Source: Epichloe hybrida (lineage: Eukaryota > Ascomycota > Sordariomycetes > Hypocreales > Clavicipitaceae). Taken from it: 64,000 bases of DNA. The notes beneath the pieces are model-generated. The model ran no database searches and was not told the DNA's origin. It worked only from the letters and a program-made list of their open reading frames with translations. The stretch is from NCBI GenBank assembly GCA_019022495.1, contig JAFEKR010000023.1, forward strand, positions 310,001 to 374,000, read 5' to 3'. Below are positions 51,177-62,800 of this stretch, in pieces (position 1 is the first letter of the stretch; the number at the start of each line of letters is the position of its first letter). The position numbers and the translations under genes are program-made.

Positions 51177-53021
51177 CTACCATGTAAAGCTCTCTTCGAT
51201 AAAATCCACAACAGTAGCACCCTGCGCCGCTCTCACAGCACCACGGACATCGTCGGCCAGTCCGCCTGGCCCGCAGACGCTGACACACATGGCTCCTATC
51301 TGCGAGCCCAGTTCCTCGTCCAGAACACTTGGTATATCGGGTCGTCCCCGAAAGACCTGGATCATAGGGTTCTCGCCAGACGGGCAAGTGCCATGCTGAT
51401 TGTCGCGGCCCGTCACGAAAATCTTGATGCGTAGCATTTCCGCAGTTCCCGGCATCGACTGGAGCTCATCGAGATGTGGACGCACCCACTCTAGGGACGC
51501 GAGGTCTCGCACGATCCAGACAAGCGTCAGCCGACGAGTCGCCACGAGACCAGCCACGGATCCCTCTATAAGCGGTCGGGCATACGAGATCTGATGCGTG
51601 ATGCCTCCTGCGCCGGCGAACAACAAGAGATGTCCGTACGAGTGCAGATCGTGGTATCCTGCGTAGGGACCTTCCATGAAGGCCATGACGCGAAGGCCTT
51701 GTGGGCAGGATCTAGCCTTCTCGAAGAGCGTGCGCGTCCATCCGGACCGGGCAGCGATGAGGAAACTCGCATAGGTGTTCCCCCTTGTTTCAGCGGCCTT
51801 GCCGTACGGTAGTTCCTTGTGCTGTTCGGGAGTCGGAGATGCTTTACCGCGGCCGTCGTAGTTGTCGTGGTCGACCCAGGCGATGGAGAACGGGTGGCTC
51901 TCCCAGGTGCGCACTCCGTAGACGCGTAGATAGGCGTGCGTGCCGGGCTTGATGTTCACGAAGCGGTTGAGCGCGACTGTCACGCGCGTGACTTCGCCGG
52001 GCAGCGCCTCGCAAGTGGCATTGGTGCGTGGCGAGCCGGCCTCTTTCCTGCAGGGCGGCCAGGTCAGGTACACCACTCTCGCGATCCGAGCAGCTCGGTC
52101 GGCAGCCCACAGATGCACGACGGCGATGATCCACGGAAGCTGGGGCAGGCCCCCTGAGACGCTGGCGGAAGCGCAGTGCAGCCAGGTGCAGATGAAGACA
52201 AAGGCCGCCAGGAGAACGTGGATGTTCAGAAAGGTTTCGTAGAAGGCATGTCTGAAGGGCGACAGGGTTAGGAAGAAGATGAGGAGCATGCATATCAGAC
52301 CGGTGAGTCCAGATGCAAGGAAGAGAGTCTCGCCCAGTTTCCTCCTGACCAGGCTCCATCCCCCATCGGCGACGACGGGTATCATCCAGGCAACGACGTG
52401 GACGACCATCTCTGCTATGGCGATCCGGCCGATCCATCTGTGGAACAGGTTGTAAGTGTCGAAGCTGATGCGCAAGAGGTGTATGAGCGGGTTGTTCCGA
52501 CCTGCCAGGATGACGAGCGGTATGAAGTTGGCGACGCACAACGTTCCGGATCGGCCGCGCAGCTCGGCAAAGATTGCCCAGCGGTTGGGAGTGTTGTATG
52601 TCAGAAGGGCCATGTAGGCAATGTTGCTGGCGAGATACAAGAGGAGGAATGCCGCGTGGAGCCGGGACGGGAGGGTGCCGAAGTTCATCGACAAGAATCG
52701 GTACTCGCGGTGATGCCGCTTGTTCCATAACGACGCGTAGATCAGGTGCTTCTTCACCTTGGGGCCGAAAACGGTTCGAGGCTTCATCCATGATGTTTGT
52801 GACTCTTCGCTCGAGCACAGTATCGAAGACTGGCGCATGCGGTTCAAGACGCTCTCCATGATGCGTACGGCCATGACAAACACTATAACAAGGCCGAGGG
52901 TGCCCCAAAGGATGTTCGTGCAGAGGATGTTGAGGTCAAGGTCCACGCCATTGAGGTCCGTGTAGTAGGGCGCGATCGTTGACTCGGGTTTCGCACTTGT
53001 TGCCGTCGTCGCGGGAGCCAT
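51177..53021 (-). CDS. Ferric/cupric reductase transmembrane family (FRE-type)
   Basis: Moves electrons from NADPH through FAD and two haems across a membrane, typically to reduce Fe(III) before uptake. Single exon, 614 residues. One N-terminal membrane helix (about 33-55), then the haem-binding bundle (about 120-320). The four haem histidines can be seen as two pairs with the 14-residue spacing of the family: His194/His208 and His268/His282. FAD site HPFS at 376-379; GPYAG at 451; NADPH-binding AGAGGI at 470 and CGPGG at 583; the protein ends FIEESFTW as the family does. The substrate metal cannot be told from sequence, and no clear GATA-type iron-repressor site was found upstream. Confidence 0.92.
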   Translation of the reverse strand: MAPATTATSAKPESTIAPYYTDLNGVDLDLNILCTNILWGTLGLVIVFVMAVRIMESVLNRMRQSSILCSSEESQTSWMKPRTVFGPKVKKHLIYASLWNKRHHREYRFLSMNFGTLPSRLHAAFLLLYLASNIAYMALLTYNTPNRWAIFAELRGRSGTLCVANFIPLVILAGRNNPLIHLLRISFDTYNLFHRWIGRIAIAEMVVHVVAWMIPVVADGGWSLVRRKLGETLFLASGLTGLICMLLIFFLTLSPFRHAFYETFLNIHVLLAAFVFICTWLHCASASVSGGLPQLPWIIAVVHLWAADRAARIARVVYLTWPPCRKEAGSPRTNATCEALPGEVTRVTVALNRFVNIKPGTHAYLRVYGVRTWESHPFSIAWVDHDNYDGRGKASPTPEQHKELPYGKAAETRGNTYASFLIAARSGWTRTLFEKARSCPQGLRVMAFMEGPYAGYHDLHSYGHLLLFAGAGGITHQISYARPLIEGSVAGLVATRRLTLVWIVRDLASLEWVRPHLDELQSMPGTAEMLRIKIFVTGRDNQHGTCPSGENPMIQVFRGRPDIPSVLDEELGSQIGAMCVSVCGPGGLADDVRGAVRAAQGATVVDFIEESFTW

Positions 53022-53582
53022 TTCATGTGGTCGATACCTGGGTTGGCGGATGTGATGGATTCGATATCCGGGCTTCTACATGTATTCATGAATCTACGAT
53101 GATGCATGGCTAAGAAATCCCTGATAGCATATAGCATACAGGGGGCAAGTTGGAAATGCAAAGAGTTGGGTGCAAGACACAAACGCATCGCAGCCTTTTT
53201 CTCGGAGAACCGTGCGCGACTGGCGTATATAATTTTTCACGAAATTGGCATGCATCGACACGTAATTTGTTAACGTAGACGTACCCTCGTGTTCAAGATG
53301 AGGAAGGTCTTTGATCCGGCCTGATCCGTCCTGATCCGTCCTGATCCGGCCTTAATCCGGACTAGCCGCGCCGGTTGTGGCGGCAACCGGTCCAGCCAGG
53401 AACACGACGGGGCGAAGCTGCCCTTGTTATAGTATGCATGAGACTTCAAGAGTCGAGTCGATTGACCATACTAGACTCGCACAAGCCAAGTAGCAAACAG
53501 CAGGGATACGCACGACTTTCACCGCTTGGAGCTTGGAGGCGAGACGGAATGTCGGCTTTGCTTACCAGAGTCATCGACGTCA

Positions 53583-53647
53583 TGGCGAATGGCGGGCGAA
53601 TGGCGGGCGAATGGCGAATGGCGGGCGAATGGCGAATGGCGAATGGC
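53583..53647. repeat. GAATGGC/GGGC minisatellite
   Basis: Seven or so GAATGGC units, some with an added GGGC. Confidence 0.7.
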
Positions 53648-55644
53648 CAGTTCCTGTATGAACGTGGAAACTTCGAGAGCGGGCTGAGCTCTAGCCGAGC
53701 GAGGCATGGCTCCCGAAATAACCTTTCCCCAGTATTATCCTCAGCTCGCAACGCTAGCTGGCACTTGGACAATTTCGTCCATGGCACTCCAATTAGTCCC
53801 ACGTGTAGAGTCTTCTACAGCGGAAGAAATGAAGAAACGGTCATGATGGGCGAAGGACGCCCTGCTCGCGTCATGCCGCCAACGAGCTCTTGCAACGTTT
53901 CTTGGGAGGTTTCTGATGAGTTAGCCAGACTGCCAGACAGATTACGAGCTTGCGTGAGCTGGTTTGGATGAGTCGCGTAAGACTCTCGTATGACCGGCTG
54001 TTGGATATCATGGCCTCACATGTTAGGCATCACTCCCTTCGCGATACCTTCCCTCTCCGCGGTTAAATGCGAGATTTTGGAACTTGGGGCAAAGATCGTC
54101 TTGGCACTGCTATGAAAAGGGAAATTAAGCAAATCAGACATTAGCTAGGAAATGAAAAAGACCGGCGCTAGGATAAATAGGTACCTTGAAGTACGGATAA
54201 CTTAAAAATAAAGTAATGTATCTTTTAGTGGCGCTTAACCCCTCGTATTTTCTGCGTGTAACTCTCTAATAATGGCTAGTCTGCGCGGCTAAAATACCTG
54301 AGCCTACATATGTAGATAAGCTGAACATGTACATCTTCTCACACCGGCTTGACCGGCATTGCTCTCTGCTTTGTCCAGTTCGTATTCGAGCCCAGAAATT
54401 TGCTGAACCGGATCGCCAATGTTTCAACGGGAGTGGCCACACCCAACCCTTTCGCAACTTGTACGTGAGACCGGTCAGGCCGCCTCGATGTGCGGCTAAG
54501 CGCCTAACTGCGGACATCTCGGGAAGCGAAGCCTTCTTTGAGAAGCTCCCGATGGGACTGTGGCAATAAAGACATGCATGCTTGCATCAATGCCAGCCAT
54601 GTGTACATATAGCCTGGCCCAGTATGAACTGGGATACCAGCAATTCCGGGGCAACTGCGCCCCAGACTCCTGATAGGGCTGTGTTCTGCGAGCGATTCTT
54701 TTTTTCTTTTTTCTTTTGCCAAGAGGCTTCCCAGTCTGTTTTTGATGCGGCGGTAGGGAATCGAAAGACGAGAAGAATCGGCCACTTGAGAGTCCCAAGC
54801 GTCTCGCCGAGCGGCACTGTTACCACTTGAATCCTGACCGATGCCCAGGACAAGATGGATGATGCGCCTACTATTTCGTGCCGTGCCGCCAGAAGTGGAC
54901 AATCAATCAGTGCCGCATTGTGCAGATTCGCATCTTTTGTTGGCGGAGGTCTGAGGTAAGGCGGGCGTGAGTGAATAATCCGACTACGGACTACCACTAG
55001 TTTTTTGGAAGCCTCGTCCAAGGCGAGTTGTCGGGACGGTATTTTCTTTATCCGCTAGGGCGGTATCCGCTTTAACGGCTAAATATAGAAAATGGCTTAG
55101 TTCCCACACCCTACATTACATGTATGTAGGCTGGACACAAGGCAGGCTGATTTGCTTGAGACGCGACTTCTGGTGTCTTGTTTGGATAAACATGTAGTAA
55201 TAATAATTACAGTATTATTGATAAATTTGATACTATGAACAATGTTGCACTGCGGACGTACAAGGCAGTATTATAAGCAGGGGCGTTGGATAGAACAATG
55301 CAGTCCGTTTGAAATGGGTAAATGTGGACCCAAGGTGGATACCGCTCCCGCAAGTAAGAAAACACGGCTCCGGAATACCAACGCTCCTCTAAGCCGTGGC
55401 TACCAAGCAAAAAGCAATTCGCTGCTCGATGATGGAATGGGCGGAGGGGCGAGAATAAGGTGGGCAGAGAGAAAGGGTCACGACATGAATTATTCTTAAC
55501 GGATGCGCGTATAGTTGTCCCTTCTCAAGTGCCGTGAGCGGCTCGATGCGAGAAAGGGGAGCAAAGCTCTTGCTTTCCGGTTGGGATGGCATCAAAAGGG
55601 ATGCAGGAGAGAGGCGACGCGGAAAACATGTCAAGAGAAAAAAA

Positions 55645-55651
55645 TATAAAA
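55645..55651 (+). promoter_or_regulatory. TATA box of the small secreted protein gene
   Basis: TATAAAA about 150 bp before the ATG, followed by a leader with (CAT)n. The position fits a strongly expressed fungal gene. Confidence 0.5.
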
Positions 55652-55686
55652 GGCGTTCTTTTCCGGGCCTGACCACGTCGAATCTC

Positions 55687-55688
<2 letters not shown>

Positions 55689-55718
<30 letters not shown>

Positions 55719-55731
55719 CCATCATCATCAA
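55689..55731 (+). repeat. (CAT)n microsatellite in the leader of the secreted protein gene
   Basis: About 14 CAT/CAC triplets between the TATA box and the start codon, likely transcribed as 5' UTR. Confidence 0.85.
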
Positions 55732-55798
55732 TAATTCAACCAGTCATTCACTCACTCGCAACTCCACCAGTATCCCCAACCAACCTCAAACCGCAAAT

Positions 55799-56289
55799 AT
55801 GAAGTTCGCTACTGCCCTTCTTGCTCTGGCCACTGCTGCCATGGCCATCCCTACCAAGTTTGCCCTTGAGGAGCGCCACAACAGCTGCAAGACCTGCGAT
55901 TGGGAGCACCACAAGAATGGCTGGGGTCGCCACAAGGGCAGCGAGCGACCATGCTCCAACTGGGTCCCCGTCACCGAGGAATTCATCGTCCTCGACATCC
56001 ATGCCGAGATTTGCCTCGAACGCGAGGCTGTGGACCATGGCCTTCTCGTCTCCGATACCTCTGTCAAGATCGATGTAGAAATTGACATTGTATTCCTCCA
56101 ACAGAAATACCCTGCCTACAGCCATCTCTACTGCGACCCCAAGAGCAAGAGCAAGCCGGTAAGATGCAGCAGCTTCGATGCCCGACCTCAACTCAATACT
56201 GATGCAATCTTTAGGGCGAGAAAATCCCTGTGGACGATTGCTGGAAGCACGAGTTTGAAGGGGACTATTCCCTCGAGAGAAACTATTAA
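55799..56289 (+). CDS. Small secreted cysteine-containing protein, unknown function
   Basis: Exon 1 55799-56158, exon 2 56215-56289; the 56-nt intron has a GTAAGA donor and a TTTAG acceptor. 144 residues. A clear signal peptide (MKFATALLALATAAMA) is followed by a short pro-like stretch and a mature chain with six cysteines (HNSCKTC, RPCSN, EICLE, LYCDP, DDCWK). Acidic and His-rich parts alternate. I recognise no family; the size, secretion signal and cysteine number fit a secreted effector-like or hydrolytic-cofactor protein, but this is inference only. Without splicing the frame would continue about 66 codons into non-conserved sequence, so the spliced form is preferred. Confidence 0.8.
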
Positions 56290-57000
56290 AGCGCGCTCAT
56301 GGCCCGCTCGCTCAGTCGCTCTCTGGATCAGCTCATGTACACAGCATGGTTGCTAACATGATTATGGACTTGACTTGGAATACGGGCACAGCGGTGTGAT
56401 GAGACCATCGCGAAGTGATGTGGGACAACTGCGGTACTTCAGTGATGGGATTTTTTTTCTCAGTACATATACGATCAAAGACGCATTTTCATGCATTTTC
56501 ATGCATTTTCATGCATTTTTGCAGTGCTCATAGTACACTCCTTTAGACTGGCCGTAATTAGGCCATCGACTCCAAATCGGGATCAATCCACTCCTTTTTT
56601 TTTTTTTTTTTTTTCTTGCCCTATTAAACATTTGGCGAATGGAACAAACATTGCTCTTCTCGGATTTGACCTCGGAGAATCCGCCGACTCGATAGCGGCG
56701 AGAGGCCAAGATGGTCCAAATTTGGGAACTAAATCATCGAATTTGACAGCCAACAACTAAGCAAGATGTATTGCGTCGTCGTGACTCGCAGTCAGTTACG
56801 CGGTCCATCACACGTGAATGAACCCTGCGCAAGACTATCCGACTCAATGTCATTGCATTACCACATTGACGCCAAGTACGTCACCCTGCCCAGCACGTGA
56901 CCACCAAAAAGCCCGTCCCCCCCCATCATCGCGACAAAAAAAAAAACAAACCCTCCCGTAGAAAAGAACGAAATCCGCCCAATTTCAACTCCCACACGCA
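56290..57000. other. Intergenic between the secreted protein and mL57
   Basis: Contains four tandem copies of an 11-bp CATGCATTTT-type unit at 56481-56520 and a T-run of about 21 at 56596-56616. No gene recognised. Confidence 0.5.
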
Positions 57001-57927
57001 ATGGCTCTCCAACACTGCCGCCCGCTCCCCCGGGCGCGCCACGCCCTCGGCACCCTCCTACGACCATGCCTGCGCGCCTACGCCACCGAGGCCACGGAAT
57101 CGTCGCAAGACTCGCCCCCCCTACCGCGATGGAGCCAAACCCCCGCCGGCATGAAGGCCCCCTTCCAACTCGACCACGCCCGATCCGCGCACAACAAGGT
57201 CTGGGCCGTCAACAGCGACCCCGCCCGGCTGGACGCCGTGTACAACAAGGTCCTCGGCCCGGGAGGCCGCAACATGCTCCCCGAGGAGCTCAAGTGGCTC
57301 GCCGTGACGCACAAGAGCTTCGACCAGGGCAGAAGAGGCTTCAACGACAAGCTGGCGCTGATGGGTACGCCGACACGGCAACAACAAACCGCGCGCGCGT
57401 GAGATGCGTGCGGCATTTTGGACATTGAGCTGACGCCCCGCCCCGCAGGACGATTGACGCTCGTCATGGAGGCGACCAAGGAGATTGTCAGTAAGGCGCC
57501 GCTCAAAGGCTCACGGCAGACGGACTCGCTCGGTAGAGAAAAGCCCTTTGAGCACGAGCAGCTCGCGTCGGTGGACAATCTGAATGTCGAGAGCCCAAAG
57601 GACGTGGTGGGCAAGGAGAAGTTGTTTGAATTCGCTTCCAGCATGGGACTACTGGATGTGGTCAGGTGGAAGCCCAGACTGGTGAGTGTTCAACTCTTTC
57701 TTGCATGCGACCTGTTTCTGGTACTGAGGGGGGACATATTGAATGATGGAAGAAGCAACGTGGTCTGACCAATGCGCTAGCCTCGAAATCTCGAGTCGTC
57801 GGGCGTCGAGGTCGTTCTCAACGGAGCCGTCATGGCCATCATCGGCGCCATTACGCTGCAGCATGGATCGGTCGTGGCGTCCAAGATTGTGAGGGAGAGA
57901 ATATTGGCGAGGCTGCCGGGAGAATAG
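57001..57927 (+). CDS. Mitochondrial ribosomal protein mL57 (Mrpl15 family, RNase III-like fold)
   Basis: Large-subunit protein of the mitochondrial ribosome, made in the cytosol and imported. Exons 57001-57364, 57449-57681 and 57781-57927; donors GTACGC and GTGAGT, acceptors CAG and TAG; 247 residues. The Arg-rich, acid-free N-terminus (about 25 residues to RAYATE) is a mitochondrial presequence. Then the RNase III-like domain: LPEELKWLAVTHKSFDQGRRGFNDKLALMGR corresponds to the helix carrying the RNase III signature, but the catalytic acidic residues of true RNase III are not present, as in mL57. The end is an amphipathic region (AIIGAITLQHGS). Gene symbol given by family likeness. Confidence 0.85.
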
Positions 57928-58206
57928 ATGGGCGTCTCTCGCTCCTCGACGACGGCAGATGCTGTAAATCACATATCGCGCGCGTTGTATTTAGCATGAT
58001 TTGGACTCTGTATTAATAACAAGACTGCATTACAACGTTGCACATGGAAAAGAGGTATGGTACGCTGATGCTTTGAAAAAAGGGATGAAGCACAGAAAAG
58101 AAAAGTAGACCAGGATTCGCGACATTCGTCATTCTCCACACTCCAAACCAGAAAGAAGGGGAAAAAAAAAACCCAGTTTGCCCACTACTAAAGCTGCGCT
58201 TCCTTC

Positions 58207-59394
58207 TCACCGGATAAGCGGCGTCTGCTCATCAGCCTGCCCACGACCACGACCACGACCACGCTCTTCATCCTCACTCGGAGCCCCCTCCTCCTCCACG
58301 GGATTCGACAACTGCAAGTTCGAACCAGACGTAATCAGCTTCTCACGATACAACCACCCCAAAGCCGTACCCGCCCCAGGTCCCAGCAAGACCGACGACC
58401 CAACAATAGCCAGTGGCGCCCGCCAGCCGACCTCGACAAACACCCAGTACAAAAACGTCAGCCCGATGAACTGGAAATCAATCTCGATGAACTGGACCGC
58501 CGAACGCGTCAGTTCCTTCCGGTCATCGCCCCTCGTCAAGTTGACCATCATGAACCCATGCGCCAGCACAGAGCAGAGGATCGGCACAGCATACACGGCC
58601 GCAGAGCTCCAAGCATGAGACTCCAAATGAATCATGGGCCCAGACCGGAACCAACGCATCCTGGTGAGCAGGTATCGCACGAGTTGCCGAGCCAGCGACG
58701 CATACACCGGGAAGAACAACCACGCGCCTATCGCGGCAGGCGACGTGGCAGCCAGCATCCAGATCGAAGGCACGTAGTACCCCAGCGTCACGGCGACGGG
58801 GATAGCAATCACCTCGGCCTGCGCAACCTGTCGTCCCTCGTCGGCCCCGGTAGCAGGTGGTCGTCTGTTGTTGTGGTTGTGGTTGTCATCGTGGTCATCG
58901 TTGTGATCGTCGTCGTTGTTCTCGCGGAGCGGCGGCCACGCCTTGGCTCCCAGGATGAACGCCGGCGCAATCACGAGCTGCCACACCAGCGCGCCGCCCA
59001 CCAGATTGAACACTATCCACGGCAGCGTCGGCATCGACACAACGGGGTTCTTGGCGTTGACCCGCCTGGCAGACTCGACCGTCGACACGGTCAGCAGGGA
59101 GCCGACGAAGCCCAGGATGACGCCGATGACGGCCTTGCTGCGGACAGAGTCGAGCGCGGCGTCGAAGAAGCTGACGAGGAAGCAGGCCGGGGTGCCGAGG
59201 ACGGGGACGCGGCTGAGCGCGGGGAGGACCGAGCGGGCGTGGCATTGCGACCAGAGCAGCGCGGCGTTGACGTCCGAGTGGGCGAAGAGGGAGATGGCCG
59301 TGGCGATGGCGAGGAGGGCCGGCACGACGGCGAGGTGCGGGAAGAGGGGGAAGTGCTGGGCCGGGCGGCGCCAGCGGCGTGTGTCTGATGGCAT
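58207..59394 (-). CDS. Polytopic membrane protein, family not recognised
   Basis: About 395 residues, single exon, start chosen at 59394 (MPSDTRRW); an in-frame Met at 59550 would add 52 Pro/Ser-rich residues encoded by promoter-like repeats and is less likely. At least seven hydrophobic segments: near residues 20-40, 85-100, 120-140, 190-225, 270-290, 305-325 and 328-345. A low-complexity Asn/Asp/His loop (DDDHNDDHDDNHNHNN) lies in the middle. The C-terminal tail is acidic then Arg/Gly-rich and ends EQTPLIR, a fit to the acidic dileucine vacuolar-sorting pattern ExxxLI. Function unknown. Confidence 0.75.
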   Translation of the reverse strand: MPSDTRRWRRPAQHFPLFPHLAVVPALLAIATAISLFAHSDVNAALLWSQCHARSVLPALSRVPVLGTPACFLVSFFDAALDSVRSKAVIGVILGFVGSLLTVSTVESARRVNAKNPVVSMPTLPWIVFNLVGGALVWQLVIAPAFILGAKAWPPLRENNDDDHNDDHDDNHNHNNRRPPATGADEGRQVAQAEVIAIPVAVTLGYYVPSIWMLAATSPAAIGAWLFFPVYASLARQLVRYLLTRMRWFRSGPMIHLESHAWSSAAVYAVPILCSVLAHGFMMVNLTRGDDRKELTRSAVQFIEIDFQFIGLTFLYWVFVEVGWRAPLAIVGSSVLLGPGAGTALGWLYREKLITSGSNLQLSNPVEEEGAPSEDEERGRGRGRGQADEQTPLIR

Positions 59395-59879
59395 TTCGCG
59401 CCGACTTGGGGGCCTTTTATGCCCACAGGTGACGGTGAGTGCGAGGGCGCGGACTTGAGGGTCCGGCGTGCGTTTTATGCCCACAAGTGACGGTGAGGGC
59501 GAGGGCGAGGGCGAGGGCGAGGATGGATGTAGGAGATGCAAAAAGGTCACAAACGCCGGCGCGCACGTTGGCCGGATGCCCCCACACCAAAATGCAGGGT
59601 CCAGGCAGAGCTTGCAGTGCAGTGCAGGCTTGCAGCAAGCAAGGCCCGCCCGCCAAGCCCCCTACGGGAATAGCGTCCGGGGCGCTTATTTGCCGCTGGC
59701 GCATAAATCAAATCAAATCAAATCAAAACAGGCACAGATCGAAACGACGATTCATTACCGGACTTGTTACCGATTACTACATGTAGTGGCTAGCAAGATG
59801 TGCGCCCCTGTGATCCTGTCAGACGACGTCCCGTCTTCCACGGCTGCCTCGATATTTCATGCAAACAAGTTTCATACAA
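59395..59879. other. Promoter region of the membrane protein and 3' flank of the hydrolase-CorA gene
   Basis: Contains the duplicated GCATAAAA block, a (GGGCGA)n run at 59490-59524 and a (CAAAT)n run at 59706-59728. No further gene recognised. Confidence 0.5.
59415..59480 (-). promoter_or_regulatory. Duplicated TATA-like block upstream of the membrane protein
   Basis: GTGGGCATAAAA occurs twice on the minus strand, 58 bp apart (59473-59480 and 59415-59422), each preceded by CTCACCGTCAC. The distal copy, about 80 bp before the ATG, is the better placed core promoter; the proximal one lies only 21 bp from it. Confidence 0.5.
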
Positions 59880-62800
59880 CTATTGCCCACTCCTCCCAGC
59901 AACACCCGTTCCCATCCTCGGACGGCCCTTCCGCTGATTCACCTCGGGAATCCTGTACCCCCTCTCCCTCTCCGGGCGGTTCCTGTCCCAGAAATCACTC
60001 ACCTCCGTCTCCAACTTCCTCCTCCTCGTCCTCGCCTCCCTCTCCTCGTCACCGCCGCCGCCGCTCCCCCCTCTCCTCCTCACGCCGTGTCCGACCTCGA
60101 GCATCTTGACGACGACAGGCCCCCACGCGTAAAAGTACACCCAGCGCGCAACGCGCCTGTGCTTGCTGCCCACCCAGCGGAAGAACCGCCTGGCATTGGT
60201 GCTGAACGCAATGACCAGCGAGGCAATCACCAGGAACGCACTCGCAGGCAGGGCAATCGCGCCGATGGTCTTGAGGGAGAGGTTGTTGGCGCCCCCCCAC
60301 TCCTGCGTGTTCATGCCGAACAGGCCCGTGAAGAAGGTGAGCGGCAGGAAGATGACGGTAAAGGTGGTGAAGATCATGACGCTGCGGGACTGGGCGCTCG
60401 CCAGATCGGCATGCAGTCTGCTGATGCGCACCTCGTCGACTTGCGCCTGGCGCTGCACCATTTGGAGGAGCTTGTCGTAGTCGTCGCGCGTGGCGCGCAC
60501 CCGCTGCATCATCTCGCTGGTCTGCTGGGCGTACTCGCGCAGGCGCTTGAGTGCTTCGCCGAGGAAGCCACGTCCGTTGACGGTCTGATCGCGCAGCTCG
60601 GGTCGGTTGTAGATGGCGTGCATGGACATGATGACTTTGGACTGCCTCTCAAACAGGTGAAGGAGCGTCTGGAGCTCGTCCTCCATGTCGCGCAGCTCCA
60701 GCAGCGCCGATGTGTTGTCCCTGTTTTCACGCTCCGCGCGGCGCCCTTCTTCCTTGTGGCGCTTTCGTATTAACCGCGCCCCGTCCTCGACGGGCTCATA
60801 GTCGAAGGCCTTGTCGCGGAAGCCCTCGGCTCGGAAGTCTTTGAGCGAAGACGTGAGTCTTTCTGTCTGCAAGGCGCAAAGAGATGTGTGAGCGAAGAGG
60901 TAGAGGATGAATAGATACTCCTGCAAAGATGCGGAAGAAGCAAAAAAAAAAAAAAAAACCTACCAACAGACTGATGGCCTCTTCAAATATTCTGAATATC
61001 TCCAGGTCAGGGTGCGAGGACCGATCTAGCAGCACGCTCACGGCATGTAGTGCCGCCAGGGCAGCCAGGTCCATGGCATTCTCGCACTGACGCGTAAGAT
61101 CAACATTGACCTCGTTGAAGATGCTATCCCGCAAGTCTGCCTGCTGATACAATGGCCCCTCGATCGGGTCGCTCTCTCTCTTGGGGAAAAATGTCAAAAC
61201 AGTGTCTGTCCAGCAAGTCAGATGAGCACCAAATAGACCCCCCCTCCCCCCTTGTTGAAATGAGAGAAAATAATAGTAGCAGCAACACTTACGCGATTGA
61301 ATGACCCACAACCAAAGCTGGTCCACCATCAACACGTTCCCGTTGAGAACCTTTTCCTCCTCATCACCGACACCATGCCCATCCCTGCCGAGTATCCGCT
61401 CCCTCCAGCTGCTGCTGCTCCCAGAGCTAGGCTGCTGGCTGCTCCCACTGTCCGAAGCAGGCAGATTGCTCGAACCCTGTCTGTAGAACAACGCCCCCTT
61501 CTCGTCCGGCAGCTGCGCACGGTCCTTGGTCAGCTTATACAGCATCTGGTCATCGTCCCGAGATCGGGTATCCCGCAGCGATGGATACTCGTACTGATCC
61601 AGTGTGCGGCGACAGTTGATGGGCGGATCGTGACCTAGATACTCCCAGATTACCTGAAGCTCAAGCGAATCCGACTTGGCCACGCTTTCGGGGACAGGGT
61701 GTGCCCTGCCCTGCGATAGGCGCTCAATGATGAGATCACGGCGTCGAATCAGTCGCTTGTACGAGTCGAAGTGCAGGTACGGTAGGAAGAGGCACGTAAA
61801 CGTCGAGTCCGCCGTGCTCGTCAGAGGCGGCGACAACGACTGAGTACCAATGGATCGGTTCCGAGGGGATACTGCAGAGCAATCTCAAGTAAGCATGCGT
61901 TTACGTCCCTTTGTCGAGTCTCCGGGCATCCATCACTCACAAGCTCGCCGAGCGGAGAAATAACACCCCGGCTTGGCATAGTATGCATAATGCTGCGCGT
62001 GTCTTCCGCGTGTGTGTCTAGTCATCCAAAAGTCCTGTCCGTACGAGGTTGAATAGTCCTTTTTGTGGGATAGCTCGAGCGTTTGCAGGATGCTCTGTCC
62101 ATAACCATTAGCACACATGTCACGTCTGTTGAAAGAAGAGGAGAAAAAAAAAGAGAAACTCACCCTGACCCAAGTCGGATTGTTGAACGGCACATGAACC
62201 CAAACAAACTTGCTGCTCTTGACATCTGGCGTCGTAAAAGCCATGGGAACACCATCCACAATCACCGTCTCCCCGCTCGGTCGACCTTTGTGGTCACTGG
62301 CCATCTTCCGAATAGCAACCACTGCTTCCGGCAACCTCGGCAACGCCTCCAGATCATCTTCATCACTGACAATGTCCTCCGCCAACGCACTCCTACTCCG
62401 TGGTGAGAATGACGGGAAGTCTCGATATTCAAGACGAGACCCGTCGCTGCCCAAGCTAAAGGACCGACTGACCGAACGGCCCATGCGGCCTCGCAAGGGA
62501 GGCGACAACCGATCCACAGCTAGATCCTGCTCAAAGTCGGCGCGTATGAGGGGCAATGGGGCTCGCATAGGTATCGATCTAGGTGAGATCGCCCGCGACG
62601 GCGGTGTAATGGGCCCAACGGGGGTGGCAGGAGTAGCAACAGGCGCCGAGCGAGGGGTTTGTCTGGTAAACATGGCCGCATTGACGGGCCGTATGACGGG
62701 CGATCCAGGCGACGACACAAATCCTGTACTAGACAAGGTGTCCTGTATCCCGAGAGCATTCTTCACCGTCATCGGGCTCGGCGACGGAGCAGCCACGGGG

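Larger units (their letters stand above)
53022..55798. other. Long intergenic region between divergent genes
   Basis: 2.8 kb shared upstream region of the ferric reductase (-) and the small secreted protein (+). No gene is recognised; the longest open frame (53375-53971) runs through simple repeats. Short repeats: CCTGATCCG-type decamers at 53318-53360 and GAATGGCGGGC-type repeats at 53583-53647. Confidence 0.5.

Noticed and set aside
53375..53971. 198-codon open frame upstream of the secreted protein
   Set aside because: It runs through GAATGGC repeats and resembles no family; likely chance.
58558..59388. 276-codon plus-strand frame over the membrane protein
   Set aside because: Antisense shadow, His/Arg/Asp/Glu-rich composition, no domain.
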